The notes under the pieces are model-generated. The model did not search any database. It saw only the letters and a list, made by a program, of their open reading frames with translations, and had not been told where the DNA came from. Below are positions 8,627 through 16,319 of a DNA stretch of 64,000 bases, piece after piece; position 1 is the stretch's first letter, and each line of letters starts with the position of its first letter. The stretch comes from Pyrinomonadaceae bacterium. GTDB taxonomy: Bacteria; Acidobacteriota; Blastocatellia; Pyrinomonadales; Pyrinomonadaceae. The position numbers and the translations under genes are program-made. The DNA is taken from the NCBI GenBank assembly GCA_014380365.1, contig JACMJZ010000012.1, positions 62,001 to 126,000 on the forward strand, in the 5' to 3' direction.

Positions 8627-8760
8627 ATAAGCGGGGGCAAGCCCCCTTCCCAACCCTAGAGTGTTCCAAAATTGTCATTAATTTCGACAGCCCTTCAAGC
8701 AATGATTGGGAATTCAACTCTCACCGGGCTCGAGGTCGGGAAGGCGGGCTTGCCCCCGCT
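8627..8760. repeat. Inverted repeat family E, copy 1
   Basis: Arms AAGCGGGGGCAAGCCCCCTT (from 8629) and GGAAGGCGGGCTTGCCCCCG (to 8759) flank about 85 bases between two minus-strand genes. A second copy lies at 12278-12412. Confidence 0.8.
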
Positions 8761-8773
8761 GGCCGGCCAACGA

Positions 8774-11257
8774 TCACTTGACTGCGAAATAGACGACCTG
8801 GATCACATGAACGATCATCAACGCCAACATCAGCGCCGTCGAAATCACATGAGGCGCAATCCAGAGCTTCAGAAGCTTGTGCAAATAGATCAGCGCGTCC
8901 AAACGCCTGACAGTGACCGCCGTCTCAACCGCCTTAAGCAAGAGATCTCTTTCCTCAGCCGTGGCCAGCCGCGTCAAGCGTTCCTTGAAAGGTTGGCGCG
9001 CGTCCGCAAGTAACGCAGTTAACGATTCCCGGCGAATCACCTGTCGCGCCAAAAACGAGAAGGTGCCGAAACGCTTCGCGACTTTCTGTTCAATTTCTTC
9101 GCGCAGCCAGCCCTCGCTCTGCTTCACAACTCCGTCGAACTCCGTTTGCAGCTCGCTGCGCCGCGCCACTAAATCCTCGACCAATAGTGGATCGCCCTCG
9201 ATGCTGGTCAGGATTCTCGGCGCGACGATGTATGACGCAATGCCGAACAGACCCGAAAGGATCACCAGATCAAAAGCCAGGTAAAGCGAGGTCGTAAGAA
9301 GCCCGCCGGTCCGCGTTCCCGCGTGTAATAACAGAACCACACCGGCGAGCGCTCCGAGGTAAACATGAGCCAGCATCCAGTGACGCAGTGCGCCGGCACG
9401 TTTCCGGTAGACCTGCTTGCGTAGCGGATAGGTCATCACGGCAGCCACGCCAAAAAGCCCGACCAGCCCGGTTGCCCACCGCATCGTCAACCAGGAACCA
9501 GCCAAAACTCCATCGAACCCGCGCGTTGCCAGTCCCCAGATTGCGGCGATAGCGGCGATCAGAGTTATAGCCGCGCCGGCAACGTGGAACGCCCTGGCCA
9601 GCGGATCGCACTTGTGAATGTTGCGTCCAAACGCCTGAGTGTCGCTGCGGAAAATCAGGCCCTGGGTGCTCTCAACCTCGGCGAAATATTTCAACGGGTC
9701 AACTCGCACGAGCGCGCCGGTCGGACAGTTTTCTTCACAAGAGTATGCCTGGCGGCTCACGCCCTGCGGATTAAGTGGCGTGTGTTCGCAGAGGTTGCAT
9801 TTGATTGCCACTACGTCGTCTGAAGGCGTCAGGGTGGGAAGAGTTTGGGGGACGCGCAGGCTGAAAGTTTTCTTCAAACTTCCCATCAGATCAAAGCTGA
9901 CGACGGGTTCTACGCCACCATTTCGCGGCACCATGGTGATGGCGTCGTAAGGACACTGCGTGGCGCAATCGAAGCAGCCGATGCACGTCGCGGCGTCGAT
10001 ATCGACATAGCCGCGGGGGTCGCGGAAGATGGCGCCGGTCGGGCAACCCGTCAGGCACTCCGGATCTTTGCAGTGCATGCAGACCTGTGGGGAAAGCACA
10101 TGCTGCGTACGCTCGCTGCCGATCGAAACCGGACGCGTGATGTGAATCCCTCGCCGCAACAAGCGCGATTGCCCATGAACTTTGTGACAGGCCAGCGAGC
10201 AGTTGCCACACCTGACGCAAAGGTCCATGTCCATGACCAGCAGGTTCGCACCGTCAACGACGCCTGTCGTTATCTCCTGTTCCGCCGCGGCCAGGGCCCG
10301 GAGATCCTTGACAGCCTCAATTGCCGGCGGCTGATCATCTGCACTGGAGAAGCCGGCGAACGCCGCGACGATGCGGTCGCGCAACGCTGGGTCGGCAGCA
10401 AGTGGCGCAATCGGGATCTCCAGAACTTCGGTTCGCGCCATCATCGAGGCGCTGTACTTCCAGGTCTCGTTTTGTTCTGCGCCCTCGAGGCCCAGACAGT
10501 TTCCCGAGCCAAGAAAGTCGACGCCGATTGCCTGGCCCATACCGGCGATCCCGCTCGACGCAGGGTCGAGAGGAATTCCGCGAATTCTCCGGACCCAGCC
10601 ACTCTTGATCACGACGATGTTTTCTATAGGAGCTTCTTCCTGGCAAATCACATGGTGCTTGCCATAAACCATGAACCGCGCGATGGATCGCAGCTTTTCG
10701 ACCATCTCCTTGTCAAGAGGATTCTTGATTCCCTGATTCAAGTCCGCGAGGAAGCGTGCGAATCCATGAGCGCGGTAGGTGTCGTCCAGGACCTGGCCAA
10801 ACTTCGGGAGCTTTCGTAAAAGGCGCAATGCCGGACGGGTAACTTCGAGCACCGTCGCGCTCCCGCGTCCGGCGGGAACGCCCACCGTCGCGTTTCGTTC
10901 CACGCCCGCAAGCACAGCCATCTCGCCAAAGCAGGCGCCGGGATGGAGTTCGCCTATTTTCTGTTCCGTGTGAGATGAATCGGAAATGGAAACGTCGAGC
11001 ACGCCAGCGACCGACATGTAGAACGTGTTGCCGCCCCACTCGCCCTGACGCATAACCTTCTCGCCACCCTCATAGACCAGCAGCCGCACGTATGGCCCAA
11101 CTTTTTTGCCATTGTCGTAGGCGCGCCCGTGAAGAATGACCTCCTGATCACCGGCGTACTTTGGTTTGCCTTTCAACTCTTCGAAGAGCTCGGCGGTGAG
11201 GCTCAGGTTCTTGACGGCGTTGACAAGCAACTCCTGATCGACGATTTCGCGCGGCAT
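8774..11257 (-). CDS. cNMP-binding / 4x[4Fe-4S] ferredoxin / dihaem-b-like membrane protein
   Basis: An 827-residue multidomain protein. Two cyclic-nucleotide-binding-like domains occupy about 45-155 (GGEKVMRQGEWGGNTFYMS, then GACFGEMAVL) and 190-300 (HVICQEEAPIENIVVIKSG). Four ferredoxin-type cysteine clusters follow from about 346: CVRCGNCSLAC, CMHCKDPECLTGC, CIGCFDCATQC and CNLCEH with a later CEENC. This is the arrangement of NrfC/DmsB-like electron-transfer subunits. The C-terminal third has about five membrane helices with two His pairs (HWMLAHVYLG/LLLHAG and APHVIST/LMIVHVIQ) spaced as in dihaem four-helix cytochromes b. No signal peptide is seen, so the cNMP and Fe-S parts are cytoplasmic. 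It probably moves electrons between cytoplasmic Fe-S clusters and periplasmic cytochromes under nucleotide control. That role is inferred from architecture and neighbours. Confidence 0.8.
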   Translation of the reverse strand: MPREIVDQELLVNAVKNLSLTAELFEELKGKPKYAGDQEVILHGRAYDNGKKVGPYVRLLVYEGGEKVMRQGEWGGNTFYMSVAGVLDVSISDSSHTEQKIGELHPGACFGEMAVLAGVERNATVGVPAGRGSATVLEVTRPALRLLRKLPKFGQVLDDTYRAHGFARFLADLNQGIKNPLDKEMVEKLRSIARFMVYGKHHVICQEEAPIENIVVIKSGWVRRIRGIPLDPASSGIAGMGQAIGVDFLGSGNCLGLEGAEQNETWKYSASMMARTEVLEIPIAPLAADPALRDRIVAAFAGFSSADDQPPAIEAVKDLRALAAAEQEITTGVVDGANLLVMDMDLCVRCGNCSLACHKVHGQSRLLRRGIHITRPVSIGSERTQHVLSPQVCMHCKDPECLTGCPTGAIFRDPRGYVDIDAATCIGCFDCATQCPYDAITMVPRNGGVEPVVSFDLMGSLKKTFSLRVPQTLPTLTPSDDVVAIKCNLCEHTPLNPQGVSRQAYSCEENCPTGALVRVDPLKYFAEVESTQGLIFRSDTQAFGRNIHKCDPLARAFHVAGAAITLIAAIAAIWGLATRGFDGVLAGSWLTMRWATGLVGLFGVAAVMTYPLRKQVYRKRAGALRHWMLAHVYLGALAGVVLLLHAGTRTGGLLTTSLYLAFDLVILSGLFGIASYIVAPRILTSIEGDPLLVEDLVARRSELQTEFDGVVKQSEGWLREEIEQKVAKRFGTFSFLARQVIRRESLTALLADARQPFKERLTRLATAEERDLLLKAVETAVTVRRLDALIYLHKLLKLWIAPHVISTALMLALMIVHVIQVVYFAVK

Positions 11258-11344
11258 GGTCGATTTATACTACGTTGGCGAATAAAGATAAATGAGTATC
11301 TGGGCGAACGGGAGAAGGAAGCACGAACGCAAAGCAGAAGTCCG

Positions 11345-11444
11345 TCAGCGGCTCCGCCCCAGCACAGTGCGGTAAGGCTCTGCTTTACCGTCGCATCTCT
11401 GTACTTACAAGAGGCTACGCCTCCCCGCTGAGGCGGAGCCGCTC
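11345..11444. repeat. Inverted repeat (family L)
   Basis: Arms TCAGCGGCTCCGCC (11345-11358) and GGCGGAGCCGCT (11432-11443) enclose an inner hairpin GGTAAGGCTC...TTACC. It lies in the gap between two minus-strand genes (11258-11457). Confidence 0.7.
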
Positions 11445-11457
11445 AATCGCGCAGAGG

Positions 11458-12246
11458 TCACCCAAGCTCCAGCTTGAACATCTTCGCGAAGTTGTTCGTC
11501 GTGATCTTTGCCATCTCTGCAAGCTCAACGCCTCGAAGCTCAGCCAAGCAACGGGCCACTTCAACCACATAGGCGGGCTCGTTTCGTTTGCCGCGAAAAG
11601 GGATGGGAGTTAGGTAGGGGCAGTCAGTCTCAATCAGGAGACGATTCAGAGGCACTTGCTTTGCCACCGCTCTCAACTCATCGGCTTTCTTAAACGTCAC
11701 GATACCCGAAAAGGAAATCGAGAATCCTAACTCTATCGCCTTCTCAGCCAGGTCAGCGCTGCCGCTGAAGCAATGCATGATTCCCGGAAGATTCGAGCCA
11801 CCCCAGTGCGACTTCAAAATCTCCGCGGTTTCAGTTTCCGCTTCCCTGGTGTGGATGATCACCGGCAAGCTAAGTTCGCGCGCCAAACGAAGCTGCCATT
11901 GGAAGACGTCGATCTGCACTTCGCGTGGCGAATTGTCGTAGTGGAAGTCCAGCCCAATTTCACCCCAGGCGATTACTTTCCGGCTGTCGGTTGCGAGCTT
12001 GCAGATTCGTTCCTCAGCTCTTTCGTCAAACAGGCGGGCGTCGTGAGGATGTGTGCCGACGGCGGCGTAGATATCCGGATTGCTTTCGGCCAACTCCACC
12101 GCTCGCTCCAGCACGCCACTGTGGGGATCGCCGGTGCCAACATTCAAGATTGCGGAGACACCCGCATCGCGCGCACGCTGAATTACCTGTTCTCGATCCG
12201 CTTCAAACTCCGGACCGTCAATGTGCGCGTGCGAGTCGATCAGCAT
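11458..12246 (-). CDS. tatD: TatD family metal-dependent hydrolase (DNase)
   Basis: A 262-residue TIM-barrel hydrolase, the usual length for TatD. Visible signatures are the N-terminal metal motif MLIDSHAHID, YAAVGTHPHDARL, the IAWGEIGLDFHYDNSP box, LPVIIHTREAETE, IMHCFSGS and the late LIETDCPYLTP with its aspartate ligand. Members are cytoplasmic 3'-5' exonucleases or deoxyribonucleases acting in DNA repair or RNA/DNA turnover. The ATG at 12246 fits the conserved N-terminus exactly. It follows the M3 peptidase gene on the same strand, separated by a family E repeat, so co-transcription is possible but not shown. Confidence 0.93.
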   Translation of the reverse strand: MLIDSHAHIDGPEFEADREQVIQRARDAGVSAILNVGTGDPHSGVLERAVELAESNPDIYAAVGTHPHDARLFDERAEERICKLATDSRKVIAWGEIGLDFHYDNSPREVQIDVFQWQLRLARELSLPVIIHTREAETETAEILKSHWGGSNLPGIMHCFSGSADLAEKAIELGFSISFSGIVTFKKADELRAVAKQVPLNRLLIETDCPYLTPIPFRGKRNEPAYVVEVARCLAELRGVELAEMAKITTNNFAKMFKLELG

Positions 12247-12277
12247 GTCTCAGCTCAGCAGTGCTACAAAAAGAAAG

Positions 12278-12412
12278 AGCGGGGGTAAACCCGCCTTCCT
12301 AACCTGAGAGATCCCGTTCCTGAACATTTCTTCGTGAGAGCCCTTCCCCGATGGGAGTACAGCTCAACTCGCATCAGCTCGTGGTCAGGAAGGCGGGTTT
12401 ACCCCCGCATCT
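12278..12412. repeat. Inverted repeat family E, copy 2
   Basis: Arms AGCGGGGGTAAACCCGCCTT (from 12278) and AAGGCGGGTTTACCCCCGC (to 12409) flank a 90-base loop. It fills the 185-base gap between two minus-strand genes. Confidence 0.8.
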
Positions 12413-12431
12413 TATTTAGGCCAAAGCGTCC

Positions 12432-14636
12432 TTAGTTGCCGCCCTTTGAGTCTTTCACTGGAAAGCCGCGCTTTTTCATCAGTGCTTCGACCTTTGGTTC
12501 GCGGCCGCGAAAGCCGCGATAGCCTTCTGCCGGATCGATCGTGTTGCCGACTGAAAAGACATGCTTGCGGAGCCGTTCGGCGACCGTTGCGTCGTATGGG
12601 CCTTTGCCCTCAACGAAGGCGCCAAAAGCATCGGCAGTTATGACGTCTGACCAGAGATAGCTGTAATAGCCGGCCGAATAGGCATCGCTCGAGAACACGT
12701 GACTGAAATGCGGCGTGCGATGACGCATTACGATTTCCTTCGGCATGCCCAACTCCGTGAGCGTCTCTCGTTCAAAGGCGTCGGCGTCGATCTTCCTGGC
12801 TCCCGCGAGGTGAAGTTTCATATCAACCAAAGCGGCTGACAAATATTCGACGGTGATGAAGCCCTGATTAAACGTGGAAGACTTCGTAATGCGGTCGACC
12901 AGCGCCTGAGGAATTGGTTTACCGGTCTGATAGTGAACCGCAAAACGTTGCAGCACTTCCGGCGTTGGGAGCCAATGCTCCAGAAGCTGCGAAGGAAACT
13001 CCACATAATCGCGCGCCACCGCCGTCCCTGAAAGTGACGGGTACGTGACCCGGGAACTCAGGCCGTGCAGCGCGTGTCCAAACTCATGAAACATCGTGGT
13101 CGCGTCGTCCCAGGAAATCAGCACCGGCTCGCCCGGCTTTCCCTTCACGAAGTTTGAGTTGTTTGAAACGATGGTCGTGATTTCTCCATCAACTCGTTGC
13201 TGAGTGCGGTAAGCATTCATCCACGCACCCGAGCGTTTGCCCGCGCGCGCATATGGATCGAAATACCAAAGACCAATATGTTTCTTCGAGGTCTTGTCGG
13301 TCACCTCCCAAACGCGCACGTCCGGATGATTCACCGGAACATTGACTGCAGGTGTGAAGTTAAAGTTGAAAAGCTCTCCCGCAACCCAGAAGATTCCCTC
13401 GCGCAACTTCTCGAGTTGTAGATACTGCTTCACTTCATTCTGGTCCAGGTCGTAACGCTCCTTGCGGACCTTCTCCGCGTAGTAACGATAGTCCCACGGT
13501 TCGATCTGAATCTTCGCGCCCTCTTTGTTTGCGAGCGCCTGCATGTCCGCCACTTCCTCGTGCACCCGCGCCACTGCCGGCTTCCAAACTGCCTCCATCA
13601 ACTCCATGGCACGCTCCGGTGTCTTGGCCATTGAGTTTTGAAGTCGCCAATGCGCATGCGTGGGAAATCCGAGCAAGCCCGCCCGCTCCGCCCGCAACTG
13701 GAGTATCTCGGAGATGATTGCGTTGTTGTCACGCTCGCCGCCGTTGTCGCCGCGATTGATGAACATCCGCCAGGCCTTCTCACGCAGGGGACGCACGTCG
13801 GAATAGGTTAGAAACGGGTCGATCGAAGAACGCGTGTTCGAAATCACCCATGCGCCCGGCATCTTCTTTGTCGCCGCCGCTTCGGCAGCAGCATCACGGA
13901 GAGATTGCGGCAGCCCCGCAAGCTCGGCGTCCGTTTTGAGCACCAGGATTTGATCGGTCTCTTCGGCCAACGTGTTTTGGCTAAACTTCGTGAAGAGTCC
14001 AGCTAGTTTTTGATTGATCTCTGACAGACGAACTTTGGCTTCGGGTTTCAGTTGAGCGCCCGCCCGGACGAAATTTGTGTAGTAGACCCAGGTCAGACGC
14101 TTTTGCTCCGGGGTCATCGCTTCCTTCGATTCGTAAACCGACTTGATGCGATTGAAGAGCGGTTCGTTTTGAGTGATTTTGTCGTTGAAGGCTGAGAGAC
14201 GTGGCGCCATTTCCCGCTGCACCACCTGGAACTCCGGGCCACTCATCGTCCCTCCCCAAACCCCATAGACACTCGCAACGCGATTGAGTGTCTTGCCGGC
14301 GCGTTCCAGCGCGGATATCGTGTTTTCGAAACTCGGTGCGGCAGGATCCGCCGCGACTCGTTCTACCTCCGCGAGATTTTCAGCCATGGCGGCTTCCAGC
14401 GCCGGCTTAAATTGCGCGACCTGCACCCGATCAAAAGGGGGCACGCCGCCATAAGGTCCGTCCCATTTTGCCAGCAGCGGATTCTGATCTTGAGTCGTCA
14501 TACGGTGACCTGCATCGGTCGAGTCGCTCACGTTCGCGTTCATCGCGTTTGAGCTGTCCATAGGGTTAATCAAGACGATGGCGACTGCGGAAGTAGCGAC
14601 CAGCAGCGCGATGCTGCGAACAATTGTTTTGCCCAT
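12432..14636 (-). CDS. Exported M3-family zinc metallopeptidase (peptidyl-dipeptidase Dcp-like)
   Basis: A 734-residue protein, typical of the Dcp/OpdA branch of family M3. It has an N-terminal export segment (SIALLVATSAVAIVLI), unlike the cytoplasmic E. coli enzymes, and DQNPLLAKWDGPYGGVPPFD just after it. The zinc motif HEFGH is at 517-521 with the third-ligand Glu region (YVEFPSQLLEHW) downstream. C-terminal hallmarks are HVFSSDAYSAGYYSYLWSDV and FRGREPKVEALMKKRGF. It should remove dipeptides from C-termini of short peptides in the periplasm. That would supply the oligopeptide importer seen further along the window, though no direct link is shown. Confidence 0.93.
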   Translation of the reverse strand: MGKTIVRSIALLVATSAVAIVLINPMDSSNAMNANVSDSTDAGHRMTTQDQNPLLAKWDGPYGGVPPFDRVQVAQFKPALEAAMAENLAEVERVAADPAAPSFENTISALERAGKTLNRVASVYGVWGGTMSGPEFQVVQREMAPRLSAFNDKITQNEPLFNRIKSVYESKEAMTPEQKRLTWVYYTNFVRAGAQLKPEAKVRLSEINQKLAGLFTKFSQNTLAEETDQILVLKTDAELAGLPQSLRDAAAEAAATKKMPGAWVISNTRSSIDPFLTYSDVRPLREKAWRMFINRGDNGGERDNNAIISEILQLRAERAGLLGFPTHAHWRLQNSMAKTPERAMELMEAVWKPAVARVHEEVADMQALANKEGAKIQIEPWDYRYYAEKVRKERYDLDQNEVKQYLQLEKLREGIFWVAGELFNFNFTPAVNVPVNHPDVRVWEVTDKTSKKHIGLWYFDPYARAGKRSGAWMNAYRTQQRVDGEITTIVSNNSNFVKGKPGEPVLISWDDATTMFHEFGHALHGLSSRVTYPSLSGTAVARDYVEFPSQLLEHWLPTPEVLQRFAVHYQTGKPIPQALVDRITKSSTFNQGFITVEYLSAALVDMKLHLAGARKIDADAFERETLTELGMPKEIVMRHRTPHFSHVFSSDAYSAGYYSYLWSDVITADAFGAFVEGKGPYDATVAERLRKHVFSVGNTIDPAEGYRGFRGREPKVEALMKKRGFPVKDSKGGN

Positions 14637-14805
14637 AAGTATTCACCATTCCAGATAACGGACCACGCCTGTCGTTTTCCTTTTGAATTTTTCGGATTCA
14701 AGCATCGGCCGGGCCGGCGCTGAGGAGGAGTTGCGAGCGATTAGTATATTTGTGGTCGGATATGGTTGTACAGCAGCACTTCTAGCCGGCTAGTGTCCGA
14801 TTTTC

Positions 14806-14903
14806 ATTTCCTCTGCGTAACCTCGTGTTCCTCTGTCTCACTGTGGCGGAGATCGCCAACAAAGATTCACCACTGAGTCACAGTGCACGCAGAGAGATTA
14901 GTT
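14806..14903. repeat. Inverted repeat family F copy in the 14637-15014 gap
   Basis: CCTCTGCGTAACCTCGTGTT and CCTCTGTCTCACTGTGG pair imperfectly with CACCACTGAGTCACAGTGC and ACGCAGAGAGA. Related copies are at 5328-5345 (single arm, inside a gene) and 58278-58379. The rest of the 378-base gap has no recognisable gene. Confidence 0.6.
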
Positions 14904-14953
14904 CGATAATGAAACCATGACAGTCCTTCAAACGGCAGCCAGCATTTCGTCGT

Positions 14954-15000
14954 AAAACGCCGAAGAGATCATCGATGATCCCTTCGGCGTTTTTGTTTTC
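14954..15000 (-). terminator. Intrinsic terminator after the Pro-tailed secreted protein gene
   Basis: AAAACGCCGAAG (14954-14965) and CTTCGGCGTTTT (14982-14993) form a perfect 12-base stem with a 16-base loop and A/T tracts on both sides. It is placed 15 bases past the stop of the minus-strand gene and could also work on the plus strand. Confidence 0.8.
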
Positions 15001-15014
15001 ATATGAGTCAGTAT

Positions 15015-16070
15015 TTACGGCTTTGCCGGCGTCGCTGGTGTGGGGGTTTGTACAGGCGCGGGCGGAGTCGGCAAGGTTGTGATCGGAGTGGGAGTGTCAG
15101 GAAGCGGTTTCTGAAGAACCCCACTCAACAATTGGGTCAGGCCCGCATCCGAATTGTTGTTCCTAAACTTGTACATGTCGGTTAGGCTTTGCGTCCATTC
15201 AGCTTTACGCGATTGTAGTTTTGGATCTGTACCGGCGAGTGCAATCGCCCGAGCGTATGCATCAATAATACGATCTACGGTCTGATAGATGTTTTGCAAT
15301 GCCAGCTTCTGTTCAGGACTTTCAGGTTTGTCGGCATATTGCTTGTAGTTTTCTCCCTGCTTCGCGTAGCCAACTTCATAAGCCTGCGCGATGCTGACAT
15401 AGGTGAGCGGATTCGTCTTGAAGAGACCTTCATAGCGAGCGGCTTTCAGCAGATAAGGTAATGCTTCACTCGGCGAGGCGTTCAGATAATGAGCCATCGA
15501 AGAATTCAACCAGGCCAACGCATCGTCCTTACCCGCATAAGGCTTCCAGTCATCCGGAGTCTTACCACTCTCGATAAGTTCGATAGCCTTTTTCGCGTAA
15601 GGCATCGACTCCGCACTGAGCGAGTTATTGCCGCCGGCGGATGCCAGATACCCCACGATGCCAAGCAATATGTATCCACGAACGTAGGCGGGATCGTCGG
15701 CGAGCACTTGCTTGCCTAACCTCATCATCTCTGCATAGTTCTTCTTATCGTAGGCGCTGAGAAATTGAGTTTTGCGCGACTCGACCTCGTATGACGCCCC
15801 CCACTTAGCCATGTACTCAGCCGGCGCTGATTGGTCCGCTGGACACAGCGCCTTATATTCCTTCGTCGTGTTATAGGCAACTTCCTGATCGCCTGTCGGA
15901 TTCTCAGCGGTCTTCCCTTTGCGGTTGGCAAGAAACTTGGCGTACAGAGCGTTTTTCGCCTCGGCAGTACAAGCATCCGCAGGCGTTGAGGGGGCCTGCG
16001 CCCGACTCACTACGGGCACTACGAGGGCGAGCATCACACCCACGATAAGCGGTTTGATTTGTTGCTTCAT
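15015..16070 (-). CDS. Secreted helical-repeat (TPR-like) protein with proline-rich tail
   Basis: 351 residues from the ATG at 16068-16070, which directly opens a signal peptide (MKQQIKPLIVGVMLALVVPV ending SRAQA); the frame extends further upstream but without need. The mature part is alpha-helical, with TPR-like pieces (YAEMMRLGKQVLADDPAYV, then YILLGIVGYLAS) and a long middle with no catalytic motif. The tail (PTPITTLPTPPAPVQTPTP) is Pro/Thr-rich and probably extended. Function is unknown; TPR-like exported proteins usually scaffold protein complexes. It lies 250 bases downstream of the alpha-2-macroglobulin gene on the same strand, and ends in a strong terminator. Confidence 0.75.
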   Translation of the reverse strand: MKQQIKPLIVGVMLALVVPVVSRAQAPSTPADACTAEAKNALYAKFLANRKGKTAENPTGDQEVAYNTTKEYKALCPADQSAPAEYMAKWGASYEVESRKTQFLSAYDKKNYAEMMRLGKQVLADDPAYVRGYILLGIVGYLASAGGNNSLSAESMPYAKKAIELIESGKTPDDWKPYAGKDDALAWLNSSMAHYLNASPSEALPYLLKAARYEGLFKTNPLTYVSIAQAYEVGYAKQGENYKQYADKPESPEQKLALQNIYQTVDRIIDAYARAIALAGTDPKLQSRKAEWTQSLTDMYKFRNNNSDAGLTQLLSGVLQKPLPDTPTPITTLPTPPAPVQTPTPATPAKP

Positions 16071-16319
16071 CGTTTTGCGAATCCTCCGAATCTTATTTAC
16101 GAAGACCTCACGATCAGCCGGCTGCATTAAGGCGTTGGAGAGAGGCGCCATCCTAACACGCGTCCTCCTGCGCAGTCCTGCTCAAACCGATAGTAAGGGC
16201 ATCGGGAACCGGCTCAAAGCGGGACCGATCCACCAAATGACACTAAACAACCAAGTTCTTCTTAGTGTTCTTCCGTACATTTCGTAGACGGGGTTCGTTC
16301 CCGATCTTGCACTAACGGA

